DNA from: Costus lasius
Taxonomy: Eukaryota > Streptophyta > Magnoliopsida > Zingiberales > Costaceae
DNA length: 64,000 bases
Direction: 5' to 3'
NCBI GenBank assembly: GCA_027563935.2
Contig: CM050447.1
Location: forward strand, 10,136,501 to 10,200,500
Shown in pieces: positions 55,213 through 64,000 of the stretch. The translations under genes were made by a program, and so were the position numbers. The notes beneath the pieces were generated by a model. The model was given only the letters and a program-made list of their open reading frames with translations, was not told the origin of the DNA and did not search any database. Position 1 is the first letter of the stretch; every line of letters starts with the position of its first letter.

Positions 55213-58200
55213 TCGCGGTGCGTTAAGACTTTCAGCATTATGCTTGATGGGTATTCAATCGAGAATGTTATTATTATTATTATTTTTTTTTTTTTAAAAA
55301 AAAAAAAACAATTTTCATTTAGATGTGATTTGAATTAAGTTTCAATCTAACAGCGAGATGACTAAGCCAACTAGCATTTTTGACGTTTCATTCTTATCTC
55401 ATTTATTCTCATATATATTTTTATTTCATATATCCCGTCGTTATTATTATTGTTTTGAAAGAGTAAAGTTACTCCCGTGACTTTGCTCGTCGACTCTTCA
55501 TCGTGCTTGATTGTGCGCGTCGGCGAGGGATTTGTGGCGGATGGGCGATGGAATCGCCGGGCGGATCCGTGGAGAGGAGAGGAAGGCTGGCCATTCTGAA
55601 GCCTATGGACTGCTCCTGAAATCTGTTGGAGGTGCGATGGGATCCGAGATCATGGAGCAGGGGAGTTTGACAGTGTTTGAGGGAGCCAAAGCTCGGGCTA
55701 GGGTTTCAATCTTGGCATGAGAAGTCCAGGCTCGTCGGACTTGACGACTGAGGTTCACTATTCAGAGGTAATTCAGATCCTGAAGTGTGGATCGAGGTAA
55801 TCAGGAATTTTTCTTCTGGTTTATTTCATTTATGCTTTGATTTCCTTTTCCCCCTGAGATCGATTTCATACTTCGGCCAGTTGATCGGATGGGACTGGGA
55901 AGTTGATCGGATGGAGCTGGGACTAATTTCGCCGATGAGGGATAAGACTTTCTTTCACTTGACTTGATTGAGGTGGAACAGGGCGAAACCGGCTATGTTG
56001 CACGCGTTCTCTTCTTACGGCCCCACGACTCCCGGTTGAAGAGTAAAGTTCTCGGCTTTCGATCGTTCGGCTGTAAAACGAGTTTTCCTGCCACTCGTCT
56101 GGCGAATGAAACTCTAGAAATTTCCCGGGGCGACGGCGAGCCGGGACATCGTCGAGCGGCTTACGTCGTCGCAAAGAGGGGTGGCTGGGCGGAACCCTGG
56201 CGACCAGCGGCATGTCCACCGGGCTGGTGTTGCTAGCGTCACCCGTCCCTGGCGAGTTGGACCGAGATTCGCTCATGGCTAGGATGAATCGAGCGTTGAT
56301 CAGGGACGAATCTGACGACGCTCGCCTATTGTAGGGATTCTTCCGCTGCCGGCGACATGGTTGATTCGAGAATACCAGGTCTGTCTCGAAGCTTGGCATT
56401 TAGTTCGATTTTTGGACGATACGATTAGGGTTCATTGCGTTTCCTCTTCGTTACGAGCTTGATATAAGCTCTCTGCCCATTTCCTGTCTCCCCTTTTGTT
56501 TCCGAACGCCCTTCTCCTTTACCGTAGGATTTTAGGGCTTCGTTTGCTTTCCATGGGTAAGATTCAGTATGTAGTTTTTTTTTGAGATTTTGCAGTCTTT
56601 CTTCTGCTGCAACGTCGCATTCATTTTTTTGTGGATTTATCGCTTAGGCCCTACTCCTCCATTCAGCTATCGCATCCATTTTTTTTAGGAACCTGGCTTT
56701 CTCTCCTTTTTGGCATTACATCTCTTCCACCGCCGATAAGCCTCCTCTTTTTATGTCTTTTTTTTTTTGCCTCTTCCTTCCTCTTTTCTTCTGTTTGAAT
56801 AATCTACTTACTTCCTTTTGCTATCTCCTTCTCGTGGCAAGGATCTTCTTCAAGGGTTTAACAACACCGCAGTGGGCTTTCCTCCGGCAGGCCTGCCTCT
56901 CGAGACGCTCCCTTGGCGCTGCAGCAGGGACGCTAAAACGCGGTGACGGCGAAGCCAGGACGATGAAGAAACGTGGCGGTGAGAACAGCCTCCAGGTAAT
57001 CCTGCTCACGTCTTCTTTGCATTCTCCTTTCTTTTAGGTGCTTCTCTCGCTATTTTTCTTGCTTTCATGAGTTTTTTTTATTTTGTTTTGTTTCTTTTTT
57101 TGCTTACGAAAATCTTCCCTCTTCTTCCTCCCTCCTTTCTTTTCTCTTTTCTTTTCTTCTTTTTTTTTTAGTGCAATGTGTCTCTTTCTTCTTCCCATCC
57201 GATAATTCTTTTTTCACTACACACCTCTCGCATCACATCTTTCCTCCCTTTTTTCTGTGATGCCATGATATTCAACGCGATTCCCGCTTGCAAAATGAGA
57301 GAGTAGTACGTATACATTCTTTGGGGTGCCAGGTCGCTTAATGCGACCATGAAGCCTAAGGAAATCGAATGATCAACAAGACAAAAGAGTGGTGTGTGCG
57401 TTTTTGTGCTGCCAGGTCGCTTAATGCGACCATGAAGCCTAAAAAAAAACGATTGAGAGAGAGCGTGTATTCCTTCCTTACCTTCTCCCCCCTCCTTTGT
57501 TTCACGACGTGTTGTTATACAATGCTCGTCTCCGTTGGTCTTCGGTCTGTATCGTGTCCCCCTCCTTCTTTTTACGTCGCCTGTGTTGTCCTCCTTTTAT
57601 AAGGTTTTTCAGCCCAGCCTTTCACAGCTGTCTTCTTTTGTCTTCTTCTCGTTTTACTCGCGCTTCTTCTCTCTTTTCTTATTCTTCTTCCCTTTTCTCA
57701 TACTGCTGTCAGCTCTCTTTTTTTATGCCAGCTCTGGTCACTCCTTATTTACCATTTATTTCCTACTTTTTGTTTCGTGCGACCGCCATTTTGTTCTCCT
57801 TTTTGAAACACTTGCTGCTGCCATCACTCCCTCTTATCAACCCTCGCTGCTTCCCATGCTCTCTCTTTTCTCTTTTCTGATTTTTCTTTCGGCTTGTCTT
57901 ATCTTCCACCTGCCTGCCCTACTTACTTCATCCATGCGTGTCAGACTTCCTTTTCATCATACGTCTTCTTGTCCTTGGTGCCTCGGTCCCTGCAACTTTG
58001 ATATTTTGATTTGGTTCAAAATCAACATCGATTTTGACTTAGTCATTTGGTCTTCTACAAGTCTTTCCATTCTATTTGAGACCAGATTCAACTAGAGACC
58101 GTTTGGTACGCTTAATACAATTTTTATCACTGTCTCTAGATTTTTGATTTTGTTTGTGTATGTTTCCATTTATACAATCTTTGCCCAGTCATGGAGTTTC

Positions 58201-58496
58201 ATTCTATTTGGAGATTAGTGGCTTTCTGATCGATCTACATGAATTCTCCTGTCATAGAGCTTCATTAGCTCAACACGCTTTGAGCTTCAATCTGAAGCTT
58301 ACTTTGGTTTACGTCTTCAAGAATTTTCTTTCATCGACTTTATGTCCGGATGGCCTTAGATTTGTTGTCTTTGCATGCCTCTTTTGATCAGAAGGTTTTG
58401 TGGAGGTTTGTATCCTCCTTCAGCACTCTTTTTACTTTCCTTCCTCTCCCTTTGAATAAACCCAAATGGCTCAACAATTTTTTTTACAGTAATTGC
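55213..58496. other. T-rich, gene-like interior of the insertion, no protein recognised
   Basis: It contains a T15A13 tract (about 55283-55310), moderately GC-rich stretches (55500-56400, 56860-56995), and long pyrimidine-rich DNA (56400-58480) resembling introns and 5' leader. It may be the captured upstream part of the LRR gene that follows, but I recognise no exon. A duplicated hairpin motif lies at 57332 and 57415. Confidence 0.4.
57328..57441. repeat. Duplicated hairpin motif
   Basis: A segment of about 32 bp around GGTCGCTTAATGCGACC (6-bp stem, 5-base loop; 57332-57348) recurs at 57415-57431 with its downstream ATGAAGCCTA. Confidence 0.8.
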
Positions 58497-58497
58497 G

Positions 58498-59038
58498 ATG
58501 CTGCTTCAATTAAATATCGTCTTCGAGAGGCATTTACTTGTGGGAGATGGTCCAGCAGCGTTGGGGGATCAGCAGCAGAAGCAAGATTTTTACAGTAATT
58601 GCAATTTGTCTGGTAACTTGCTGTCTGGCCCATTACCTCAAGAAATTGATAATATGCAAAGACTTAAGTTGCTCATCCTTCGAAATAACACCTTATCTGG
58701 GAAGTTACCTAGTGAGCTTAGCAAGCTCAGTGCGTTAGAAATCCTTGATTTATCACTCAACCATTTTGAAGGCACTGTACCTGATATGTCTCTGTCAACT
58801 TTGAAAATTTTCAATGTTTCGTATAATGTTCTGTCTGGCACCATTCCACCAAGTTTACAGAGGTTCCCATGGAGCTCATTTTATCCAGGAAATATTTTAC
58901 TTGTCTCTCCTGCTGGCATGCTTTCAGGAGAAGACTGCGGAGCTTTTGGAAGAAGTCATCATTTAAAGTATAGTGTTCGAGTAGCGGCTATTGTTGGCTC
59001 TGTTGGTGCTGTTGTGGTAACCTTGGTGCTGTTGTGGT
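58498..59038 (+). pseudogene. GHR1-like LRR receptor kinase fragment
   Basis: After a TTTTTACAG acceptor-like string the frame encodes leucine-rich repeats: SGPLPQEIDNMQRLKLLIL, SGKLPSELSKLSALEILDLS and FNVSYNVLSGTIPPSLQRF. It continues into SSFYPGN and a transmembrane-like stretch (VAAIVGSVGAVVVTLVLLW). This order, especially the SSFYPGN motif before the membrane span, is typical of GHR1 (At4g20940) and At5g10020-type LRR kinases. The frame ends at the membrane span, where a 19-bp unit is tandemly duplicated (about 59000-59041), and the cytoplasmic kinase-like domain is missing. A copy of TTTACAGTAATTGC also occurs 100 bp upstream. This is a captured, truncated gene piece. Confidence 0.8.
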
Positions 59039-59153
59039 AACCTTGTTTCATTCAGTGGAGTCAACTACAAGCTGTAACTTTCTTCCTTAGTTTGTTCCTT
59101 AGTTTGTTCCTTATGTTTATAGTCTTACTTTTAATGGCTCAACAGTTATTTTG

Positions 59154-61997
59154 TTCCAAGTATTACGAAAAATATTATCTCTATTCCTGCTCTTGTCAGG
59201 AAAGGATTTGCCTTTGAATGCAATATTTCAAAGTGTGTTCTGTCTTATGATAATATTGTTTATGCTTCTGGATCAATTAACAATGGGTTATTCATGTTGG
59301 ACATGGAATGTTCTATACAAAACATTGATAATAAGAAAGCCAAGTATGCTGATGACAGCACCTTGCTATGGCATAGTCGTTTAGGCCATATTAACAAGAA
59401 ACGCATTAAGCGGTTGCATGATCATGGACTGCTGGGATCATTCTCCAATGAGGAGATTGATACATGCAAAGCTTGTTTAATGGGTAAAAAGACGAAGGCT
59501 CCTTTTCCTCACAAAGGTCAAAGGGCTTCGGGTTTACTTGACCTTATACACAGTGATGTGTGTGGGCCATTTAGTAAACATGCCAGAGGTGGCTATTCGT
59601 ACTTCATTACCTTTACTGATGATTTCAGTAGATATGGGTATGTCTATTTAATGAGACATAAGAGTGAATCTTTTGACAAGTTCAAAGAGTTCAAAAATGA
59701 AGTACAAAATCAGCTAGGCCGAAATATCAAGGCACTTCGTTCTGATCGAGGTGGAGAATACCTAAGTCGAGAGTTTACTGACTATCTGAAGGAGTGTGGG
59801 ATTATCTCACAGCTCACTCCGCCAGGAACACCGCAATGGAATGGTGTGTCCGAGAGGAGGAACAGAACCTTACTAGATATGGTTCGTTCTATGATGAGTC
59901 AGGCTACTCTACCTTACTCCTTTTGGGGATTTGCACTGGAAACAGCTGCAAAGGTACTAAACCGAGTGCCATCCAAGGCAGTTTCTAAGACTCCATATGA
60001 GCTATGGTATGGGAAACAGCCGAGCTTGACATTTATTAAGATCTGGGGTTGCGAGGCTTATGTCAAAAAGCTCGCCTCTGGGAAACTAGAGAGCAGATCT
60101 GAGAAATGTGTCTTTGTCGGATACCCTAAGGAAACTAAGGGTTATTATTTCTACGATCCCAAAGAGAACAAAGTATTTGTTGCTCGGACGACAGTTTTTC
60201 TTGAGAAGGAATTTCTTTTGCAAGAAGCCAGTGGGAGAGAAATAAAGCTGGATGAGAATCCAGAGGAAGGACAAAGTAGTCAAGCACAGTTGGATGAGCC
60301 TGAGCCGGTAGAACAGGTTATTGAACAACCTGAGGCTCAGATATCACGGGAACCGCGTAGATCGGGAAGGATCCGTCGACAGCCTGAGCGCTATGACGGA
60401 GTCTACATCATTGAAAATGATGAACCCCTCACTTATGCGGATGCGGTCAGTGGACCGGATTCAGCTAGATGGCTTGAAGCTATGCGAGCCGAGATGGACT
60501 CCATGTCAGATAACCAGGTCTGGGATTTGGTTGATCCGCCTCCGGGAGTAATCCCTATAGGCTGTAAATGGATCTTCAAGAAGAAGATTGACATGGATGG
60601 TAACGTGGTTACCTATAAAGGCAGGCTAGTTGCGAAAGGTTTCAAACAAATATACGGGATAGATTATGATGAAACTTTCTCTCCTGTAGCCATGTTTAAG
60701 TCTATTCGGATTCTTTTCGCGATAGCAGCATATTACGATTATGAGATCTGGCAGATGGATGTGAAGACCGCTTTCCTTAATGGAAAACTGGATGAGGATG
60801 TGTATATGACACAACCTGAAGGTTTCACTAGTCCATCAGATCGTCATAAAATATGCAAGTTAAAGAAGTCCATTTATGGACTTAAACAAGCATCTAGAAG
60901 CTGGAATATTCGTTTTGATGAATCAATCTGTGAGTTTGGTTTCATCAAGAACGAAGATGACCCGTGTGTATATAAGAGGTTTAGTGGGAGCGTGATTACT
61001 TTCCTAGTCCTCTACGTCGATGATATCTTAATCATTGGAAACGATATTCCTGAACTGCATGCTGTTAAAGCATGGTTAGGAAAATGTTTCCAGATGAAAG
61101 ATTTAGGAGAAGCAGCCTATGTATTAGGTGTGAAGATCTACAGAGATAGATCTAAGAGGCTTCTCGGGCTGTGCCAGAGTACTTACATCGATAAAGTCCT
61201 GGAGAGATTTCATTTAGAGAATTCTAAAAGAGGATATCTTTCAGTCAGACATGGTCTGAATCTTTCGAAGAGTCAGTGTCCACAAACACAGACTGAGAAA
61301 GATGAAATGGACAATACGCCTTATGCTTCGGCTATTGGGTCCATTATGTATGCGATGTTGTGTACTCGCCCAGACGTCGCTTACGGGTTAAGCGTGACCA
61401 GTCGATTCCAAAGTAATCCAGGTCAGGCACACTAGATTGCGGTCAAGAATATTTTAAAATATCTACGGAGGACCAAAGATATGTTCTTGATATATGGTGG
61501 TCAGGAAGAACTCAGTATAGAAGGATATACTGACGCTTCGTTCCAGTCGGACCAGGATGATTTCCGATCGCAATCAGGCTATGTTTTTAGCTTGAATGGA
61601 GGAGCAGTGGTGTGGAAAAGTTTCAAACAGTCTATTGTTGCTGATTCCACAACAGAAGCCTTAGTATGTTGCAGCCTCAGAAGCATCTAAGGAGGCAGTG
61701 TGGATTCGTAAGTTCATTCAGGAACTTGGTGTTGTTCCTTCGAGTGCAGATCCTTTGGTTATCTTCTGTGATAACACTGGAGCAATCGCACAAGCAAAGG
61801 AACCACGGTCGCACCAGAAGTCCAAGCACATACAGAGACGGTTTCACTTGATCCGGGAGATCATTGATCGTGGCGAGATCAAAATCTGCAAGGTACATAC
61901 AGATGACAATCTGGCTGACCCGCTTACCAAGCCTCTGGCGCAGCAGAAGCATGAGAAGCACTGTAATAACATGGGTTTGAGATTTCTCAACCATTAG
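59154..61997 (+). pseudogene. Copia pol: protease end, integrase, RT, RNase H; disrupted
   Basis: After the insertion the frame resumes at VPSITKNIISIPALV and runs to a TAG at 61433-61435. The integrase has the HHCC finger (HSRLGHINKK to CKACLMGKK) and the D..D..E core (DLIHSDVCGPF, FTDDFSRYGY, NGVSERRNRT). The reverse transcriptase has KWIFKKKIDMDGN, MDVKTAFLNGKLDEDVY and the YVDD box at about 61013-61024. RNase H follows (EGYTDASFQSD; then, in another frame, FCDNTGAIAQAKEP and HTDDNLADPLTK). The TAG stands where the family has TGG, and one extra base near 61660 shifts the frame. Otherwise the pol is well preserved, matching the young LTRs. Confidence 0.9.
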
Positions 61998-62001
61998 ATT
62001 A

Positions 62002-62017
62002 AGTGCAAGTGGGAGAT
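62002..62017 (+). other. Polypurine tract of the copia element
   Basis: AGTGCAAGTGGGAGAT immediately precedes the right LTR (TGTTGGGG), as expected for plus-strand priming in this lineage. Confidence 0.85.
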
Positions 62018-63718
62018 TGTTGGGGTATGCCCTTAAGGCTAATGTTTGAGGCCTTGGGATTCTATCAGTATCATGTATATAAACTCTTATGTTTATAAAG
62101 GCAATGGTTGTTATTCAGTATGTTACATTGTCTGCTGCAATGAGTGTGCTTCTAAATAATGTCTCAATGCTGTTCAGCTAGGCTGACAGGCTGTAATGTC
62201 CTTAGTCGAGATATCTTGGTGAACATGAGACAGCCTTGATATGATTGAGACTAATATGTGTTCTAATCTTATAGGATGCTTCGAGCATGGAATAAGATGT
62301 AGACTCATGGGTACATTGGATGTACTGGACAGACCCTACTAGGATATTCAATTGCTTGTCACAATATGAATAATCCTTGTTTGCATCAAGTGGCACATGT
62401 CCTCTGACTTGAAATCACTTGTGTTTCTAAATGATGATTGTCATTGTTTTGAGGTAGTTCAATATCATTTGAAACATAATGATTATAGACTATCTTGGAT
62501 AATGATCATGAGTCAGGTTAGGGCACTAGTGATAGATATAGGATTGCCGTCTCCTTAATTGGAGTGTGATGTTCTAATGGGGCCCCCCCTTAATATGAGA
62601 TGATTGAGAAAGTGTATGGCCATACCCAGGTGACTATGTTCATCTGATCTAATCATGCTCATCATATTGGAGTTACAGGCTTGACACGCTTGTCCAATAA
62701 GAACATCCAGTGGCAAAGGAATCATGTATGCCTAGTGAAGTGGATTCACACTTGTGCTGTGGTTTGGGTGTAGTCTTGGAAGACTATTTCCTTTATATCG
62801 GGAGACAGTGATGTGTTGCTAGATACCCCTCACTGATCGTGATAACGCAAGTTATTGTTACCGACATTTAAAGGAACCCTCAGGGTCGCACAATTTGATG
62901 ATATGGCTTACTTAAGTCAGATCGTGTGGACTGAATTGTTTGGGTTCAGTTTAAAGGAGTTTAAACTCTGATTGTAAGTGAGATCTGGTCTGATCATGTT
63001 TGATTGATTAAGGCTTGAGATCGGTAAGCTTCGATCGAGAGTATTGATGCTAGATCGGTGAGATCAAGAGTATCAAGAGATCAACGGTTAGATCTTGAAC
63101 CATTGGTTCAATGAGATCTAGACCAAATGGCTTGGGCTGGTTTGATTTGGTCTTTGAACCAAATGCATCTAAATCGAATTGCTTTGAACCGGTTCACTTA
63201 TGTGAACGTATGGTTCAAAGGCAAGAGGAGTTTTCGATGGTTAAAGAGGGGTTTTAAGTGAAGTTAAAACTTGCCAAATTAGGAAGGCGTTTTGCTAGTG
63301 GAAAACGCTCCCATGCTTTGAACGCCTCTCTAGCCTCTTCCTCCTTTCGCTTTGGGTGTTCTTCACGTGAAGGTGAGCATTCGGCCAGCAAGAAGTCTTC
63401 TCTCTCACTCTCCTTCACGTGACAAGGGGCACTTGAAGATCCTTGCTAGCACAAGGAGCGACAAGAAGAAAGCTACTTCTCATCTTGTGTGCCCATCTTG
63501 TGGAGGAGACCCCTTTCGATCTCTTCTTCCAGGACACCATCCAAGCGATGGCAATGGTATGATATTTCTTCTAGATCTATCTACATTACAAGGTATTGAA
63601 AGTTGATCATATGTCATATAAATTGATCATGGAAACCCTTGCTTCCGCTCAAAAGCTCTATATGCGCTTACCTTTAGGGTTTCACCCCCTTGCGCTCCCC
63701 CTTGAAGGGGACTCTACA
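62018..63718 (+). repeat. Right LTR of the large copia element
   Basis: 1701 bp, TGTTGGGGTATGCCC to GACTCTACA, complete at both ends. It is followed directly by ICR-derived sequence starting GTACG. Confidence 0.95.
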
Positions 63719-64000
63719 GTACGATTGCGGGTGGAGATCACCGCTGATGGACGGTGAATTGGAGGAGGAGGCTGGGGGAGGGAGGTGGAGGATGGCCAGG
63801 ATTAGGGTGTTTGCAGACCTGTGGAAGAGGAAAATGCCGCACGGATGAGCCGAAAGAACCAGGAGCTGGGAGGGAATAACTGCGGCTTGAAATGGCATTT
63901 GGCCTTCCAACTTTTTCCTTTGGGGTTTCTCAAAACTCTAAATTGCTCGAATAGTGCTTTGCTCTGTTTGACACTATCCAACTATTTAATTTAGGAGCAT
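63719..64000 (+). pseudogene. Second copy of the 3' end of the ICR gene
   Basis: The sequence matches 48427-48708 over all 282 visible bases with a single C/T difference. It encodes the last 42 codons of the ICR protein, the stop and part of the 3' UTR, without an upstream promoter or start. It begins GTACG exactly at the right LTR border, as if the element had entered the ICR exon at that point. The window ends inside this copy. Confidence 0.9.

Larger units (their letters stand above)
53404..59144. mobile_element. Large insertion in copia protease, MULE-like, 9-bp TSD
   Basis: The copia reading frame stops at GTTATTGTG (53395-53403) and resumes after GTTATTTTG (59145-59153), a 9-bp duplication with one mismatch, the length typical of Mutator-like elements. 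Skipping the insertion rejoins protease coding in frame. The left end reads GGGTCATTTTTGC and the reverse complement of the right end TGTTGAGCCATTAAAAG, only weakly alike, so terminal repeats are not convincing. Contents: a 41-bp satellite array with flanking repeats, T-rich gene-like sequence, and a GHR1-like LRR fragment. No transposase is seen. Confidence 0.65.
48820..63718 (+). mobile_element. Ty1/copia element, Angela/Tork-like, 14.9 kb with nested insertion
   Basis: LTRs at 48820-50503 and 62018-63718 differ at well under 2% of sites by eye, so insertion is recent. The right LTR starts TGTTGGGGTATGCCC; the left LTR lacks those first 17 bases and begins at AAGGCTAATG. A consensus primer-binding site follows the left LTR and a polypurine tract precedes the right LTR. 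Internal order is gag, protease, integrase, reverse transcriptase, RNase H, as in Ty1/copia. A 5741-bp insertion splits protease from integrase, and pol also has a nonsense change and a frameshift, so this copy is non-autonomous. Lineage is inferred from LTR length and gag style. Confidence 0.95.

Noticed and set aside
53404..59144. Helitron as the explanation for the insertion
   Set aside because: No TC start, no CTRR end with hairpin and no A/T insertion dinucleotide; a 9-bp duplication is present instead.

Overview
The window is nuclear plant DNA. Its genes have short exons with GT..AG introns (one is GC..AG), and one of them, CGL160, is known only from the green lineage. GC-rich single-exon or first-exon coding (the Dof gene, CGL160 exon 1, 14-3-3 exon 2) in an AT-rich setting full of Ty1/copia and Ty3/gypsy elements suggests a monocot, possibly a commelinid such as a palm or a member of the Zingiberales. 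That taxonomic placement is inference. I see no rRNA genes, no clean tRNA genes and no CRISPR.

Host genes, left to right: a Dof zinc-finger transcription factor of the Dof1.5/CDF type (5062-5547, +); CGL160, a thylakoid ATP-synthase assembly factor (9151-11702, -, seven exons read here) whose C-terminal coding appears broken; an epsilon-class, iota-like 14-3-3 protein (12722-19173, +, seven exons), divergent from CGL160 across about 1.0 kb; UBC35/36, the plant Ubc13-type E2 enzyme (31960-43440, +, eight exons, with a 7.2-kb intron); and a short ICR/RIP-type ROP-interactor coiled-coil protein (47497-48556, +). They are unrelated housekeeping or regulatory genes and do not form a pathway.

Most of the rest is mobile DNA. 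There is a 2.6-kb solo LTR (6350-8973, TSD CAACA). A Ty3/gypsy element with TSD CCTAG (22143-29934) has lost its pol and carries pieces of an Athila-like element and another solo LTR. Intron 4 of UBC35/36 holds a decayed Ty1/copia element (34343-39291). A 14.9-kb Angela/Tork-like copia element (48820-63718) is itself split by a 5.7-kb MULE-like insertion that carries a 41-bp tandem array and a GHR1-like LRR gene fragment. Intron 5 of the 14-3-3 gene holds a gene-capturing element with a broken GTD-binding (zein-binding) fragment. hAT-type and Harbinger-type MITEs are present with recognisable target duplications.

The most unusual signal is the set of target-flanking duplications. Two copia insertions and one Athila LTR fragment are flanked by direct copies of host sequence about 204, at least 282 (predicted 393) and 57 bp long, where integrase would leave 5 bp. 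In all three, one junction looks canonical and the other is displaced. This may reflect a non-canonical integration or repair route, or, for the youngest copy, a haplotype-merging assembly error.
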